A stretch of 64,000 nucleotides of DNA from NCBI GenBank assembly GCA_016699325.1, contig CP064971.1, forward strand, positions 806,001 through 870,000, given 5' to 3'. Made by a program: the position numbers and the translations under genes. Position 1 is the first letter of the stretch. Each line of letters starts with the position of its first letter. Shown in pieces: positions 17,900 through 26,470 of this stretch. The notes below the pieces were generated by a model. It had not been told where the DNA came from, searched no databases, and worked only from the letters and a program-made list of their open reading frames with translations. The DNA comes from Methanolinea sp. (GTDB taxonomy: Archaea > Halobacteriota > Methanomicrobia > Methanomicrobiales > Methanospirillaceae).

Positions 17900-18703
17900 G
17901 TGAAAGAGCCGTCCCTGCCGGACTCTCGCTTTGAGGATACGGATAACCTGTCATACATCGGCCTCTATGCCTCCGACCTGGGTATCCGTGCTATCGATAG
18001 CCCTGTCAAGATCAGGATACTCGACATGCTGGCCCGGCAGGACATGGCATTCGAGGACCTGGTGGAGGGATCGAAGCGGGCGAAGTCGACAGTCTCGATC
18101 CATCTCAAAGACCTGGCAGAATCGGGAATCGTGGGTGCGAAATCTGATCCCACTGATGGACGAAAGAAGATTTTCTTTTTAAATGCCCTGTACCTTGCCG
18201 GGGCGGATTCCTCGTGGAGAGGGGTGTTCGATCTCGATATGTATATACCCGGTTCATTCTCCTGCAACGGCGACCCGGGAGCGATGTTCAGGTTCCTCCT
18301 CTCCACCATCCGCCTCACGCTCCTGAACCAGGGAATCATGATAGACCCGGTACTGAAGCTGGCAGGCCTCAGGGCGGGAAAAGCCCTTTATCCCTGCATC
18401 GATGCACCGGAGATCGAGACGGTGGTACAGAATATCGCCCGGATATGGAAAGAAAATTGTCTCGGGGATGTTGAACTGGAACGCACCGATCCCCTTACGC
18501 TTTGCATCACCGACTGCTTTGAGTGCATCGACCTTCCTATCTCGGGAAAACCTGCCTGTGCGTTCGAGTCAGGGATCCTCACATCATTCTTCTCATCGTT
18601 TTACTCGAACAGGATGACTGCCATCGAGACCCATTGCTATGCGATGGGAAGCAACCTGTGCCGTTTTGTAGTGCTCGAGCAGGCCTCTCCTGAGATTTCC
18701 TGA
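17900..18703 (+). CDS. HTH + V4R domain transcriptional regulator (MsvR-like)
   Basis: A 267-residue regulator. Residues 25-95 form an ArsR-like winged helix (SPVKIRILDMLARQDMAFED; KRAKSTVSIHLKDLAESGIV). Residues 115-262 include a V4R domain with CITDCFECIDLP, GKPACAFESGIL and ETHCYAMGSNLC, the cysteine-rich hallmark. Methanogen V4R regulators of the MsvR group sense redox state through these cysteines and control their own and a divergent promoter. Here the divergent gene is fwdB. GTG start follows the TATA element by about 28 bp. Redox control of fwdBA is inferred from position. Confidence 0.82.
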   Translation: MKEPSLPDSRFEDTDNLSYIGLYASDLGIRAIDSPVKIRILDMLARQDMAFEDLVEGSKRAKSTVSIHLKDLAESGIVGAKSDPTDGRKKIFFLNALYLAGADSSWRGVFDLDMYIPGSFSCNGDPGAMFRFLLSTIRLTLLNQGIMIDPVLKLAGLRAGKALYPCIDAPEIETVVQNIARIWKENCLGDVELERTDPLTLCITDCFECIDLPISGKPACAFESGILTSFFSSFYSNRMTAIETHCYAMGSNLCRFVVLEQASPEIS

Positions 18704-18720
18704 CCCGTAATTGCAGGTCC

Positions 18721-19203
18721 TTAGCGCATATGGCGTGGAGAAAGGAGCCATGACAGTGAGCCTGAGACCGGGGAGGGGGAAAACTGCCTGATCCGGGCCA
18801 GGCCCCCTTTTTTCAGCTGGATATCCGCACCACCTCCCCTGGTGATAATTCTTCCGATGCACTCTGAAAGCGAGGGTTCGTGGCCGACGATGAGGAGAGA
18901 TGAGAGGCCGGTGCAGGATGCTATCCGGGCCATCAGGTCGGAGAAGTCCATACCCGGTGAAAGTTCCTTCCAGATGGCGGGTCTCCCGGAGTGACGGTGG
19001 ACGCCGGCAACGATCTCCGCGGTTTCAACAGCACGTTCCAGGGGGCTTGTAGCGATCAGGTCAAAGCGGCACCGGTTCCGGAGCATCCAGTATGCTTCCT
19101 GCTGTATTTCATCCCGGCCCTGCCGGGTAAGATGGCGATCCGCATCAGGTTTTCCTGAAAAAGACGTTCCGGCTTTACCGTGCCGAAGAATATATAGATC
19201 CAT
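18721..19203 (-). CDS. sixA: SixA-type phosphohistidine phosphatase
   Basis: A 160-residue histidine phosphatase. The catalytic RHG is in YILRHGKAG at residues 5-9, the second phosphate-binding Arg is in SPLERAVETA, and the second catalytic His is in LIVGHEPSLSE. SixA proteins remove phosphate from phosphohistidine. Stands alone, convergent with the V4R regulator. ATG 19203 starts MDLYILRHG; 19209 is the alternative. Confidence 0.88.
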   Translation of the reverse strand: MDLYILRHGKAGTSFSGKPDADRHLTRQGRDEIQQEAYWMLRNRCRFDLIATSPLERAVETAEIVAGVHRHSGRPAIWKELSPGMDFSDLMARIASCTGLSSLLIVGHEPSLSECIGRIITRGGGADIQLKKGGLARIRQFSPSPVSGSLSWLLSPRHMR

Positions 19204-19366
19204 GAACATGAGATAGCATTTGAGAATATCAGTATTTCTTCAGTCATCTGCAGGAACAGCGATGAACAAGTTCCTCCCGGGATATAATATGCAAGCAGGA
19301 AGGAGATCACATTCTCTCTGCAGTCACCTGTTTTTTTATCATCAAACACCATAGTGCCTCATAAGC

Positions 19367-20533
19367 ATGACTGTCGGGAAGGGAGCATATTTACGAAGCA
19401 TCACCTCGTCGTACCGGCTCCCGTCCATCCAGGTGGGCACAGAGCTCGAGGGAAGCTCTCCCCCCTCCGTTTTCATTGGATCCTGGAACTATCCAAAGGT
19501 GTATGCCGGTCCGATGATCGCGCCGCTACACGGAGACACTAGGATACTGGACATGCCCGAGTCCTGGATACCGGAACGTCGATCCCAGGAGGAGATCATA
19601 TCCTACCGGATGAAACTGGTCCGGGGCAAGCTCCTGCAGGATGTCCGGGATCTCGACTGCAGGTTCGCCGAACAGCTCCGGGAGATCGCCCTCTCGGCAG
19701 GATCGATTGAGAGTGAAGCCAGCTTCGAGCATGTCCCGAGAGGGTTTTCCCTTTCCGAGGAACAGACCCCGTTTGGTCCGAGCGCTGGTATCGAGCGGCT
19801 GGAGATAGAGTTCCGGTCATGGGACCCGAAGCTGGAGAAGCTTTACAACGATACCGATCTTCCGGCCGCCCAGGCGATCACATCACTCCATGCCCAGGGT
19901 GTTCCGTTTACCTCAATCCAGAAAGCGCTCTCGGTGGGGGCGCTCGGCAGGGGAGCGTCACGGAAAATGGTCCCGACCAGGTGGGCAATCACGGCCTGCG
20001 ACACGATGCTCGGGGATCATCTCCTCAAGGACATCAGGCAGCACCAGGTTATCGAGACCGTCAGGGTGCACCGCTTCTCAAGTCTCAACAACCACTATGC
20101 GGTGATCCTTCTCCCAACTCCCTGGCAATATGAATGGACAGAGGCCTTTTTACATGTTGCGGGCAAAGAAGAACTGGTATTTTCCGATTTCGAACGGAAC
20201 AGGGGCAAACAGGGGTACTCATCGGTTGGAGGATGTTTCTACTCGTGCAGGATGGCCCTCCTCGAAGCTCTCTCACGTGAACAAAAGCAGGCGGGGGCGA
20301 TCGTCCTTCGCGAAGCACGGAAGGGATATATCCCGATGGGAGTCTTCAATGTCCGTGAGAATGTCCGGAATGCCCTGCTGCAGCCCCCTGAACATTTCGA
20401 GAGCCTGGCCAGCGCCTTGGATTCGGTGGGATCGGGATTCCAGCTGCCGGTATCCCGTTTTATCGATGAGAGCACCCTGCTTACGGACTGCCTGCGCATG
20501 AAGCAGTCCCGGCTCTCGGACTTTATTAGCTAA
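19367..20533 (+). CDS. Nre-family archaeal DNA repair protein
   Basis: A 388-residue Nre protein. Recognisable segments are SSPPSVFIGSWNYPKVYAGP, ISYRMKLVRGKLLQDVRDL and PTRWAITACDTMLGDHLLK. The C-terminus KQSRLSDFIS resembles the PCNA-interacting (PIP) motif reported for Nre proteins. The N-terminal zinc-finger segment common in NreA is absent; a stop lies in frame 15 bases before the ATG, so it is truly missing here. Probably a PCNA-linked repair factor. A TATA-like ATATAATATG is near 19283. Confidence 0.82.
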   Translation: MTVGKGAYLRSITSSYRLPSIQVGTELEGSSPPSVFIGSWNYPKVYAGPMIAPLHGDTRILDMPESWIPERRSQEEIISYRMKLVRGKLLQDVRDLDCRFAEQLREIALSAGSIESEASFEHVPRGFSLSEEQTPFGPSAGIERLEIEFRSWDPKLEKLYNDTDLPAAQAITSLHAQGVPFTSIQKALSVGALGRGASRKMVPTRWAITACDTMLGDHLLKDIRQHQVIETVRVHRFSSLNNHYAVILLPTPWQYEWTEAFLHVAGKEELVFSDFERNRGKQGYSSVGGCFYSCRMALLEALSREQKQAGAIVLREARKGYIPMGVFNVRENVRNALLQPPEHFESLASALDSVGSGFQLPVSRFIDESTLLTDCLRMKQSRLSDFIS

Positions 20534-20623
20534 CCGGTGTGAAACCTCCCTGAAGAGACTGTTACCCTTTCCATATTTTCTCTATAGCTGGAAATGGGAC
20601 AGGGATCCTTTTTCATATGTTAT

Positions 20624-20707
20624 GCGAGGGAGGGGATTCGAACCCCCGAACTCCTGCGAGACTGGACCCTAAATCCAGCGCCTTTGACCTGGCTCGGCAA
20701 CCCTCGC
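20624..20707 (-). tRNA. tRNA-Leu (anticodon UAG)
   Basis: 84-nt cloverleaf with a 7-bp acceptor stem (GCGAGGG with CCCTCGC), a long variable arm typical of tRNA-Leu, and T-loop GGTTCGAATCC. The anticodon stem CTGGA/TCCAG encloses loop TTTAGGG, giving anticodon TAG. CCA is not encoded. No intron. Confidence 0.93.
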
Positions 20708-21018
20708 GATGGGTAAGAACTTTCATTTCAGAAAATTTCTGCTTTTCCATTCCCGGTATCCAGGTTCCGGAAGTTGAGATCCAGGGTTTTTTCACATTAA
20801 AAAATATGGCACGGGCCCCTTGGGGGACACGGTCATGCAGGATGAAAATGCCGGAATAGTTTTCAAATGAAATTAAAACCCGAAATTTCATCGAATCGGA
20901 TAAAACACTGTGTTAATAAGAATTGCGTTGTTTTTGCATTACCTTACTATTTTGCGGGGTTTATTCTCATCAATCAGCGCCTCGATCAGCGAATATACGA
21001 ATCTGAGTGAATGAACTG
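20708..21018. other. AT-rich intergenic stretch, no gene seen
   Basis: No convincing coding region. It begins with the upstream flank of the tRNA-Leu gene and becomes strongly AT-rich after about 20860. It contains one copy of ATTTTGCG at 20949-20956, identical to the half-site of the palindrome described at 21029-21048. Confidence 0.5.
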
Positions 21019-21048
21019 GTTTATATAACGCAAAATTATTATTTTGCG
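21019..21048 (+). promoter_or_regulatory. TATA element with adjacent 8-8 palindromic operator
   Basis: GTTTATATAACG (21019-21030) is a strong TATA-like element. Immediately after it CGCAAAAT (21029-21036) and ATTTTGCG (21041-21048) form a perfect inverted repeat with a 4-bp spacer, placed between TATA and the expected start site, where a repressor would act. The next well-supported gene on this strand is trkH, nearly 600 bp away. Confidence 0.5.
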
Positions 21049-21630
21049 CAAAGATTATAAACATGAAGATATAACAGAAACTTGCCATATATGATGGTCT
21101 GGGAGCTGTGCATTACCGGGTTTCCAACCTTGTCTCCAGCACCAGCAAGGTATGGTATCCGCATGTCCCGGAATACTTGGATAGATAAGGTAAGCAGGAT
21201 GATCACGGGCCACACTGGGCAAACGAACGATCGCGGCTGGTCGCCACCTTACAGCTGGCGGTTATTCAACGGTGATGATTCCCTCCTACGAGTGAACCTG
21301 CTTGCTTGGTTACGTTACGGAGATGTCCGTGATACCTTGAAAATACCCGGTAACAGGCCGTTATTGGATCATATATGGTAAACACTTTTCTGCTTTTTTA
21401 ATTGAAGAAGCGGAAGGGTGAAGGGATGAATGCGACGCCGGATCTGCAGGGCGTCGTACCATTCAATGGCATATTAACCTCCTAAACCCCTTCACTTTTC
21501 GGTTCCATACCGGGATATAAGAGGTATGGGAATTCCAATCTCAACCCGGTATCCTCGTTGAAACCGGCAGCATGGGTGTCGGAAAACCCGGGAGAATACT
21601 GATATCCTATGCATGTACAGGTTTCTGTGC
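21049..21630 (+). other. Gene-poor leader region with an unsupported 96-codon frame
   Basis: A frame from ATG 21091 to 21381 is open but its product has no recognisable domain and an unusual composition, so it is not called as a gene. The exact 11-bp sequence CCATATATGAT at 21085-21095 recurs inverted at 21368-21378 and brackets that frame. The rest, up to the trkH start, holds nothing I can identify. Confidence 0.35.
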
Positions 21631-23091
21631 ATGAAGCGCCTTGGACACCTGGCGATCATCGCTCATGATATGGGGCTCATCTTTGAGTTCCTTGCCCTCA
21701 TTACCATCGTCCCCTTTGGTGTCCTCCTGGTCTTCCAGGAATGGGACCTGATCATCCCCATGGGATCGGTTCCCTTCGTCTTTATCATCCTTGGTTTTCT
21801 CATCTCCAAAGTCCCCAAAAAACCATACGACCCATCCCTCTCCGTGGCACTGGTTGCCGTTGCCCTCACCTGGCTTGTGATTGCCGCGGTCGGGGCTCTC
21901 CCGTTTGTCCTTGCGTTAAAGGTCTCATGGACCGATGCTGTTTTTGAAGCAATGTCAGGGTGGACAGGGACCGGGTTTACGGTCATGAATTCCCTCGATA
22001 CCATACCCCGGACACTGGTATTCTGGCGCTCATTCATGCAGTGGGTTGGGGGCATAGGAGTCATCGCATTCGGGGTTGCCATGCTCTCCCATTCGGGACT
22101 TTCCCAGAGCCGGCTCTACCGATCGGAGGGTCGTTCGGAGGCGCTGATGCCAAGCGTTGTATCAACCGGGAGAAGAATGTGGGTAATCTACTTTTTCCTC
22201 ACGGTGATGTTCACCGGCCTGGTTCTCTTTTCCGAGATTCCCCTCTGGGATGCCGTGAACCTGGTCATGGTCTCGATTGCCACCGGAGGTTTCTCGCTCC
22301 ATGATGCAGGCATGTCCTACTATAACAACGAACTGCTGGAAATCCTCCTGATTCCGGTCATGATGGCCGGAGCCCTGCCGTTCAAGGTGTACTTCCTTAT
22401 CTACAGGGGTAAGTTCAGGGCATTCTTCCGCGACCCGGTGGTCCGGCTCATAATCGCCCTCTCCATACTGGGTTCAGTGGTGGTGGCCATCAACCTGTAT
22501 TTTTTCAATAATGTCGCTCTTGATGATGCATTTCGGCAGGGATTTTTCTGCACCATATCCGGATATACCTGTACAGGGCTCCAGGACTCGCCCCTTCAGT
22601 GGACCGCCCTTCCCCTCATCGTCATCACCCTGCTGATGATGATCGGAGGTGCAGCCGGAAGCACATCGGGAGGGATTAAAACGAACAGGGTCATTCTTGG
22701 TTACGAAGGGCTCGTCTGGTGGTTCAAAAGGCTCTTTGTCCGGGGAAGCGTCATCGTACCGTTCAAGCACGAAGGGCGTAACATACCCACGCGGATCTCA
22801 GAAGTCGAACTTTCAAAAAACATGCTCGTCATTTTCCTCTACGTGATCATGATCTTTATCGCACTGCTCCTCGCTCTCCACCTTGCTCCAACCCCATTCG
22901 AAGTTCACCAGGTTGTATTCGAGCTGGTCTCTGCAGCAAGCAACGTAGGTCTTGGCATCGGGTACCTCACTCCGGCAAGCCCGGACGTCATCAAGTGGCT
23001 CTTCATCTTCGTGATGTGGATTGGCAGGCTTGAGATCATCCCTGTCCTCATCCTGGCGATGGGGATTATCCGGGGCTTTGAGCCTAACTAA
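21631..23091 (+). CDS. trkH: TrkH/KtrB-family potassium uptake protein, copy 1
   Basis: A 486-residue channel-like transporter of four repeated M1-P-M2 units. Filter loops carry the conserved glycines in GWTGTGFTVM, IATGGFSLHD, SGYTCTGLQD and ASNVGLGIGY. It needs a cytoplasmic TrkA/KtrA RCK partner, which is not nearby. ATG 21631 (MKRLGHLAIIAHDMG) is preferred because the tandem paralogue starts identically; a frame upstream to 21613 exists. Followed 71 bp later by copy 2. Confidence 0.92.
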   Translation: MKRLGHLAIIAHDMGLIFEFLALITIVPFGVLLVFQEWDLIIPMGSVPFVFIILGFLISKVPKKPYDPSLSVALVAVALTWLVIAAVGALPFVLALKVSWTDAVFEAMSGWTGTGFTVMNSLDTIPRTLVFWRSFMQWVGGIGVIAFGVAMLSHSGLSQSRLYRSEGRSEALMPSVVSTGRRMWVIYFFLTVMFTGLVLFSEIPLWDAVNLVMVSIATGGFSLHDAGMSYYNNELLEILLIPVMMAGALPFKVYFLIYRGKFRAFFRDPVVRLIIALSILGSVVVAINLYFFNNVALDDAFRQGFFCTISGYTCTGLQDSPLQWTALPLIVITLLMMIGGAAGSTSGGIKTNRVILGYEGLVWWFKRLFVRGSVIVPFKHEGRNIPTRISEVELSKNMLVIFLYVIMIFIALLLALHLAPTPFEVHQVVFELVSAASNVGLGIGYLTPASPDVIKWLFIFVMWIGRLEIIPVLILAMGIIRGFEPN

Positions 23092-23162
23092 CTGTAATTA
23101 TCCAGACCTTCCCCCGCAGGGAGCGAATACTGATATTTATTGCAGGTTAATCCTTCCAGTGC

Positions 23163-24620
23163 ATGAAGCGCCTCGGGCACCTGGCGATTATCGCCCATGA
23201 CATGGGGGTCATCTTTGGGTTCCTCGCGCTGATCACCCTCGTTCCACTCATCGTCCTCCTGGTATTCCAGGAATGGACTATGATGATCCCCATGGGATCT
23301 GTTCCGGTGATCTTTTTCTCCCTTGGGTTTCTCATTTCAAAGGTACCAAAAACAACATATCAACCCTCACTTTCCGTTGCCCTCGTCGCGGTGGCCCTCA
23401 CCTGGTTAATCGTTGCCCTTGTCGGGGCTGTCCCCTTCGTTCTCGCCCTCGAGATCCCCTGGACCGACGGGGTATTCGAGTCCATGTCAGGCTGGACAGA
23501 TACAGGGATCACCGTGATGACCTCTCTTGACACGATGCCCCGGACGCTAATATTCTGGCGGTCATTCACGCAGTGGCTGGGCGGGATCGGAGTGATCGCC
23601 TTCGGAATCGCCATGCTCTCCCGCTCTGGCCTATCCCAATCGCAACTCTACCGGTCGGAAGGCCGGTCCGAAGCCCTCATGCCCAATGTAGTCTCGACGG
23701 GGAGACGGATATGGGTCATTTATTTCGTCCTTACCCTCGTGGCAACAGGCCTCATCCTGTTCTCCGGCATATCGCTCTGGGATGCGGTTAATCTGGCCAT
23801 GGCGGCAATCTCGACCGGAGGATTCACACCACACGATGCCGGGATGCTCCATTATGATAACTTCCACCTCGAATTTCTACTGATACCGGTCATGATCGCA
23901 GGGGCGCTCCCCTTCAAGTTGTATTTTCTTTTTTACCGGGGGAAGTTCGGAGTATTTTTTAAAAACCCGGTCGTGCGTCTGCTGCTTGCCCTCTCTTTTG
24001 CCGGGTCGGCAATCGTCATCCTGAACCTGTACCTCTTCAACCAGTACCACATTGCCGAGGCCATCAGGTGGGGCTCATTCAATACCGTTTCAGGTATTAC
24101 CAGCACCGGATTCCAGAACTCCTCCCTCTTGTGGCTCCCACTCCCGGTCATGGTCATCATGCTACTGATGCTGATTGGGGGTTCATCAGGCAGCACAGCG
24201 GGGGGCATCAAGATCAACCGCATCATTCTCGGGTATGAAGGGATGGTATGGTGGTTCAAGAGGCTCTTTGTCCGGGGAAGCGTCATCGTACCGTTCAAGC
24301 ATGAAGGACGTAACATACCCACCCGTATTTCTGAAGTCGAGCTCTCGAAGAATATGCTGATCATTATCCTGTACCTCCTCGTGGTCTTTGTGGGAATCAT
24401 ACTGGCGCTCCACCTCGCACCGACAACGTACGATGTGATACAGGTGACTTTTGAGATCATTTCTGCAGTCTCGAACAACGGTATGGGATATGGGTACCTC
24501 AATGCAGCAAGCCCGGTTTCAGTCAAATGGCTCTTCATTTTCGTGATGTGGATCGGCAGGCTTGAGATCATCCCGGTACTCATACTGGTGGTGGGACTGG
24601 TCCGGGGCTTTGATCCGTAA
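23163..24620 (+). CDS. trkH: TrkH/KtrB-family potassium uptake protein, copy 2
   Basis: A 485-residue paralogue of the preceding gene with the same four-pore-loop plan; filter loops are GWTDTGITVM, ISTGGFTPHD, SGITSTGFQN and VSNNGMGYGY. The substitutions in loops 1, 3 and 4 may alter ion selectivity or affinity. Protein identity is high throughout and one stretch is almost identical at DNA level in both copies (22727-22797 and 24254-24324). Tandem duplication is the evident origin. Confidence 0.92.
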   Translation: MKRLGHLAIIAHDMGVIFGFLALITLVPLIVLLVFQEWTMMIPMGSVPVIFFSLGFLISKVPKTTYQPSLSVALVAVALTWLIVALVGAVPFVLALEIPWTDGVFESMSGWTDTGITVMTSLDTMPRTLIFWRSFTQWLGGIGVIAFGIAMLSRSGLSQSQLYRSEGRSEALMPNVVSTGRRIWVIYFVLTLVATGLILFSGISLWDAVNLAMAAISTGGFTPHDAGMLHYDNFHLEFLLIPVMIAGALPFKLYFLFYRGKFGVFFKNPVVRLLLALSFAGSAIVILNLYLFNQYHIAEAIRWGSFNTVSGITSTGFQNSSLLWLPLPVMVIMLLMLIGGSSGSTAGGIKINRIILGYEGMVWWFKRLFVRGSVIVPFKHEGRNIPTRISEVELSKNMLIIILYLLVVFVGIILALHLAPTTYDVIQVTFEIISAVSNNGMGYGYLNAASPVSVKWLFIFVMWIGRLEIIPVLILVVGLVRGFDP

Positions 24621-24702
24621 TAACAGGACTCGTTCTTCATCCTCTCCTGTTTTCCCACTGATGGTTACCCTGCCACCGGGTATTAAGAAGAAAATTAAAA
24701 CC

Positions 24703-24823
24703 AGGAGGTGATCTTATTAGAAAACCATTGATTACTTTCGAATCGTTAAATTAAACCTCATTACGAGGTCTTTTGGCACTATCACAATCTTATTCAGCTT
24801 ATACCTCTAGCATGTTTTAAGAA
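24703..24823 (+). promoter_or_regulatory. Leader/promoter region of the eha-fwd array
   Basis: AGGAGGTGATC at 24703-24713 is a full match to the anti-Shine-Dalgarno end of 16S rRNA but is followed by no ATG/GTG frame, only a short frame that would need an ATT start. Further on, ACCTC (24755-24759) and GAGGT (24765-24769) form a 5-bp hairpin followed by CTTTTGG. A TATA-like GCTTATACC near 24797 lies about 25 bp before the ehaB ATG, so the main transcript is probably nearly leaderless. Confidence 0.4.
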
Positions 24824-25321
24824 ATGATCATCGACCTGGTGACGCTATCGCGAATCGGTGTGGCCGCCATCGTATGCTGGATCAATTTCGTCACCATTGA
24901 TCAAATTTTCAAGCTGCCGGAGAAGGGAGGCGTGAGTGGAGCATCGGCCATCGCGCGGGAGATCGAACGGGGGAATGGATCGCTTCATGGCGGATATATG
25001 ATGGGAAATATCGTCTCATCGCCCGATGCTTCAGCAGGGACGCTCCTGGCATCCTGCGGAGTGTACGCTGCCGGGATTCCCGGGGGCCTCTTTGCAGCGG
25101 TGCTCGTGTATGTCGGGAACCGTATCTGCTATGATCCGGGTTATGCGGGAACCACAGGGTGCATCACGGCCACCTTTATCGTCTACGGGTTTACGCAGAT
25201 CGGGTTTGCTGCATCCGATTTCATTGCCGGCATGGTTATCGCCATCCTCACCATCCAGGGGATATCATACGTCCATGCAAGCCGGTTACTTGCAAGCATC
25301 TGGGAGGTGAGGTCGAGATGA
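24824..25321 (+). CDS. ehaB: Energy-converting hydrogenase Eha membrane subunit B (probable)
   Basis: A 165-residue membrane protein with about four helices. SGASAIAREIERGNGSLHGG and YMMGNIVSSPDASAGTLLAS form the conserved cytoplasmic loop I associate with EhaB. It is first of the array, with no ehaA seen upstream. Eha couples H2 oxidation to ferredoxin reduction using the membrane ion gradient. Assignment rests on position before ehaC and on size; a profile search would settle the letter. Confidence 0.72.
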   Translation: MIIDLVTLSRIGVAAIVCWINFVTIDQIFKLPEKGGVSGASAIAREIERGNGSLHGGYMMGNIVSSPDASAGTLLASCGVYAAGIPGGLFAAVLVYVGNRICYDPGYAGTTGCITATFIVYGFTQIGFAASDFIAGMVIAILTIQGISYVHASRLLASIWEVRSR

Positions 25322-25572
25322 ACGGGCAGGAAACGGCACTTCTCATCTGCGGGATTATTGCGATCTATGCGGCGATCCGGCTGATCTTTGAGAGAAACAC
25401 GATGCGAAAATTGCCTTTCCTGAACGTCGTTTCCTTCGCCATATCCGGGTCTATCGTCCTCATCACCCACCACCCCCTGGCAGTTCTTGCTGCCGCGGCG
25501 TATTTTGTTGGCTCGACCTTTGAATCGAATGCCATAGCAAGTACCTGGGCGGGAGGACCAAAGCATGAATGA
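25318..25572 (+). CDS. ehaC: Eha hydrogenase membrane subunit C (DUF2109)
   Basis: An 84-residue protein with two or three membrane helices: LLICGIIAIYAAIRLIF, a loop FERNTMRKLPFLNVV, and FAISGSIVLITHHPLAVLAA. The N-R-K-x-P-F-L-N segment resembles MnhC/NuoK-like small subunits. ATG at 25318 overlaps the ehaB stop (ATGA). Role: part of the ion-translocating membrane arm. Confidence 0.78.
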   Translation: MNGQETALLICGIIAIYAAIRLIFERNTMRKLPFLNVVSFAISGSIVLITHHPLAVLAAAAYFVGSTFESNAIASTWAGGPKHE

Positions 25573-25801
25573 GGTTCTCGCGGTACTGTATGGGGTTTTG
25601 ATCGTCCTTGGGGCTCTTGCCACCATGTTCTCCCGGGATCCTTTTAACAAATTGATTTCACTTGGCCTCCTCGTTGCGGGGGTTATGCCCTTCCTCTCGG
25701 ACCGTGGTATGCTCGATATCCTCACCGCAACTGCACTTATTGCCCCCCTGTCCACCATTTTCATCCTGATGGCATTGAGGAGGAATGCCGATGAGTCCTG
25801 A
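25565..25801 (+). CDS. ehaD: Eha hydrogenase membrane subunit D (DUF2108)
   Basis: A 78-residue two-to-three-helix subunit: VLAVLYGVLIVLGALATMFS, then RDPFNKLISLGLLVAGVMPF and LTATALIAPLSTIFIL. The R-D-P-F-N-K-L motif is the EhaD/MrpG-like feature. It overlaps ehaC by 8 bp and ehaE by up to 11 bp, indicating tight translational coupling. Confidence 0.8.
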   Translation: MNEVLAVLYGVLIVLGALATMFSRDPFNKLISLGLLVAGVMPFLSDRGMLDILTATALIAPLSTIFILMALRRNADES

Positions 25802-26030
25802 ATTCATCATCGGCCTTGTTATCCTTCTCTCTGGCACGATAGCCTCGGCATTCCCCCGTCCAAAGCGCTATCTCGTGCAGCTGATCAACCTTGAAATACC
25901 TGCCTGGGGACTGCTGCTGGTGATGCTATCCTACAACGAAGCCCTCGCGCTCTTAACCTTCGGCGGGGTCACTGCGCTGTCCACCTTTATCTATGTCAGG
26001 GTCATCCAGAAGAAGGAGGCGGCAGCGTGA
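25791..26030 (+). CDS. ehaE: Eha hydrogenase membrane subunit E (DUF2107)
   Basis: A 79-residue two-helix protein with FPRPKRYLVQLINLEIPAWG between the helices, the typical EhaE loop. AGGAGG at 25777-25782 is two bases before ATG 25785 but eight before ATG 25791, so 25791 (MSPEF) is taken as start. Ends with a GTGA overlap into ehaF. Confidence 0.8.
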   Translation: MSPEFIIGLVILLSGTIASAFPRPKRYLVQLINLEIPAWGLLLVMLSYNEALALLTFGGVTALSTFIYVRVIQKKEAAA

Positions 26031-26467
26031 TCCAGAAGATATCCCGGATCATTTCCAACTACGAAGTAATCATGCCGCTTTTTGCCGGAGCGGTTACCGT
26101 CCTCTTCATCATCGCCATCCTCTCCCTCCCCCTCACTTACCATGAAGACCAGCTATATCCAAAGACGATTAACCGTTCGAGCCCACTCGACCCATATGAT
26201 CGGGGAGGACTTCCGTTCACCCAGGTGGTTATCGAAAGCCAGTATCCCGAGAATTCTCCTACCGCAGGGTATGTCACCACCTACCTTACACCGCTCTCAT
26301 GGTTCATTGCCAACAGCACGCTACATGCCGGGACCACCATCGTTGCCCACCCGGGTGGGATTCTCGATGAAATCCTTTACAATACCCGCGGATTGGACAC
26401 GGTTGTAGAGCCTACGATTCTATTCATCGCTTTTGCGATTGCGTCGTATCTTTTCAGGAAGGGATGA
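26027..26467 (+). CDS. ehaF: Eha hydrogenase membrane subunit F (DUF2106)
   Basis: A 146-residue protein: one N-terminal helix (VIMPLFAGAVTVLFIIAIL), a 70-residue outer domain with LYPKTINRSSPLDPYDRGG and YVTTYLTPLSWF, then a C-terminal helix. The long extracytoplasmic segment between two helices is the EhaF plan. Start GTG overlaps the ehaE stop. Confidence 0.8.
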   Translation: MIQKISRIISNYEVIMPLFAGAVTVLFIIAILSLPLTYHEDQLYPKTINRSSPLDPYDRGGLPFTQVVIESQYPENSPTAGYVTTYLTPLSWFIANSTLHAGTTIVAHPGGILDEILYNTRGLDTVVEPTILFIAFAIASYLFRKG

Positions 26468-26470
26468 AGG

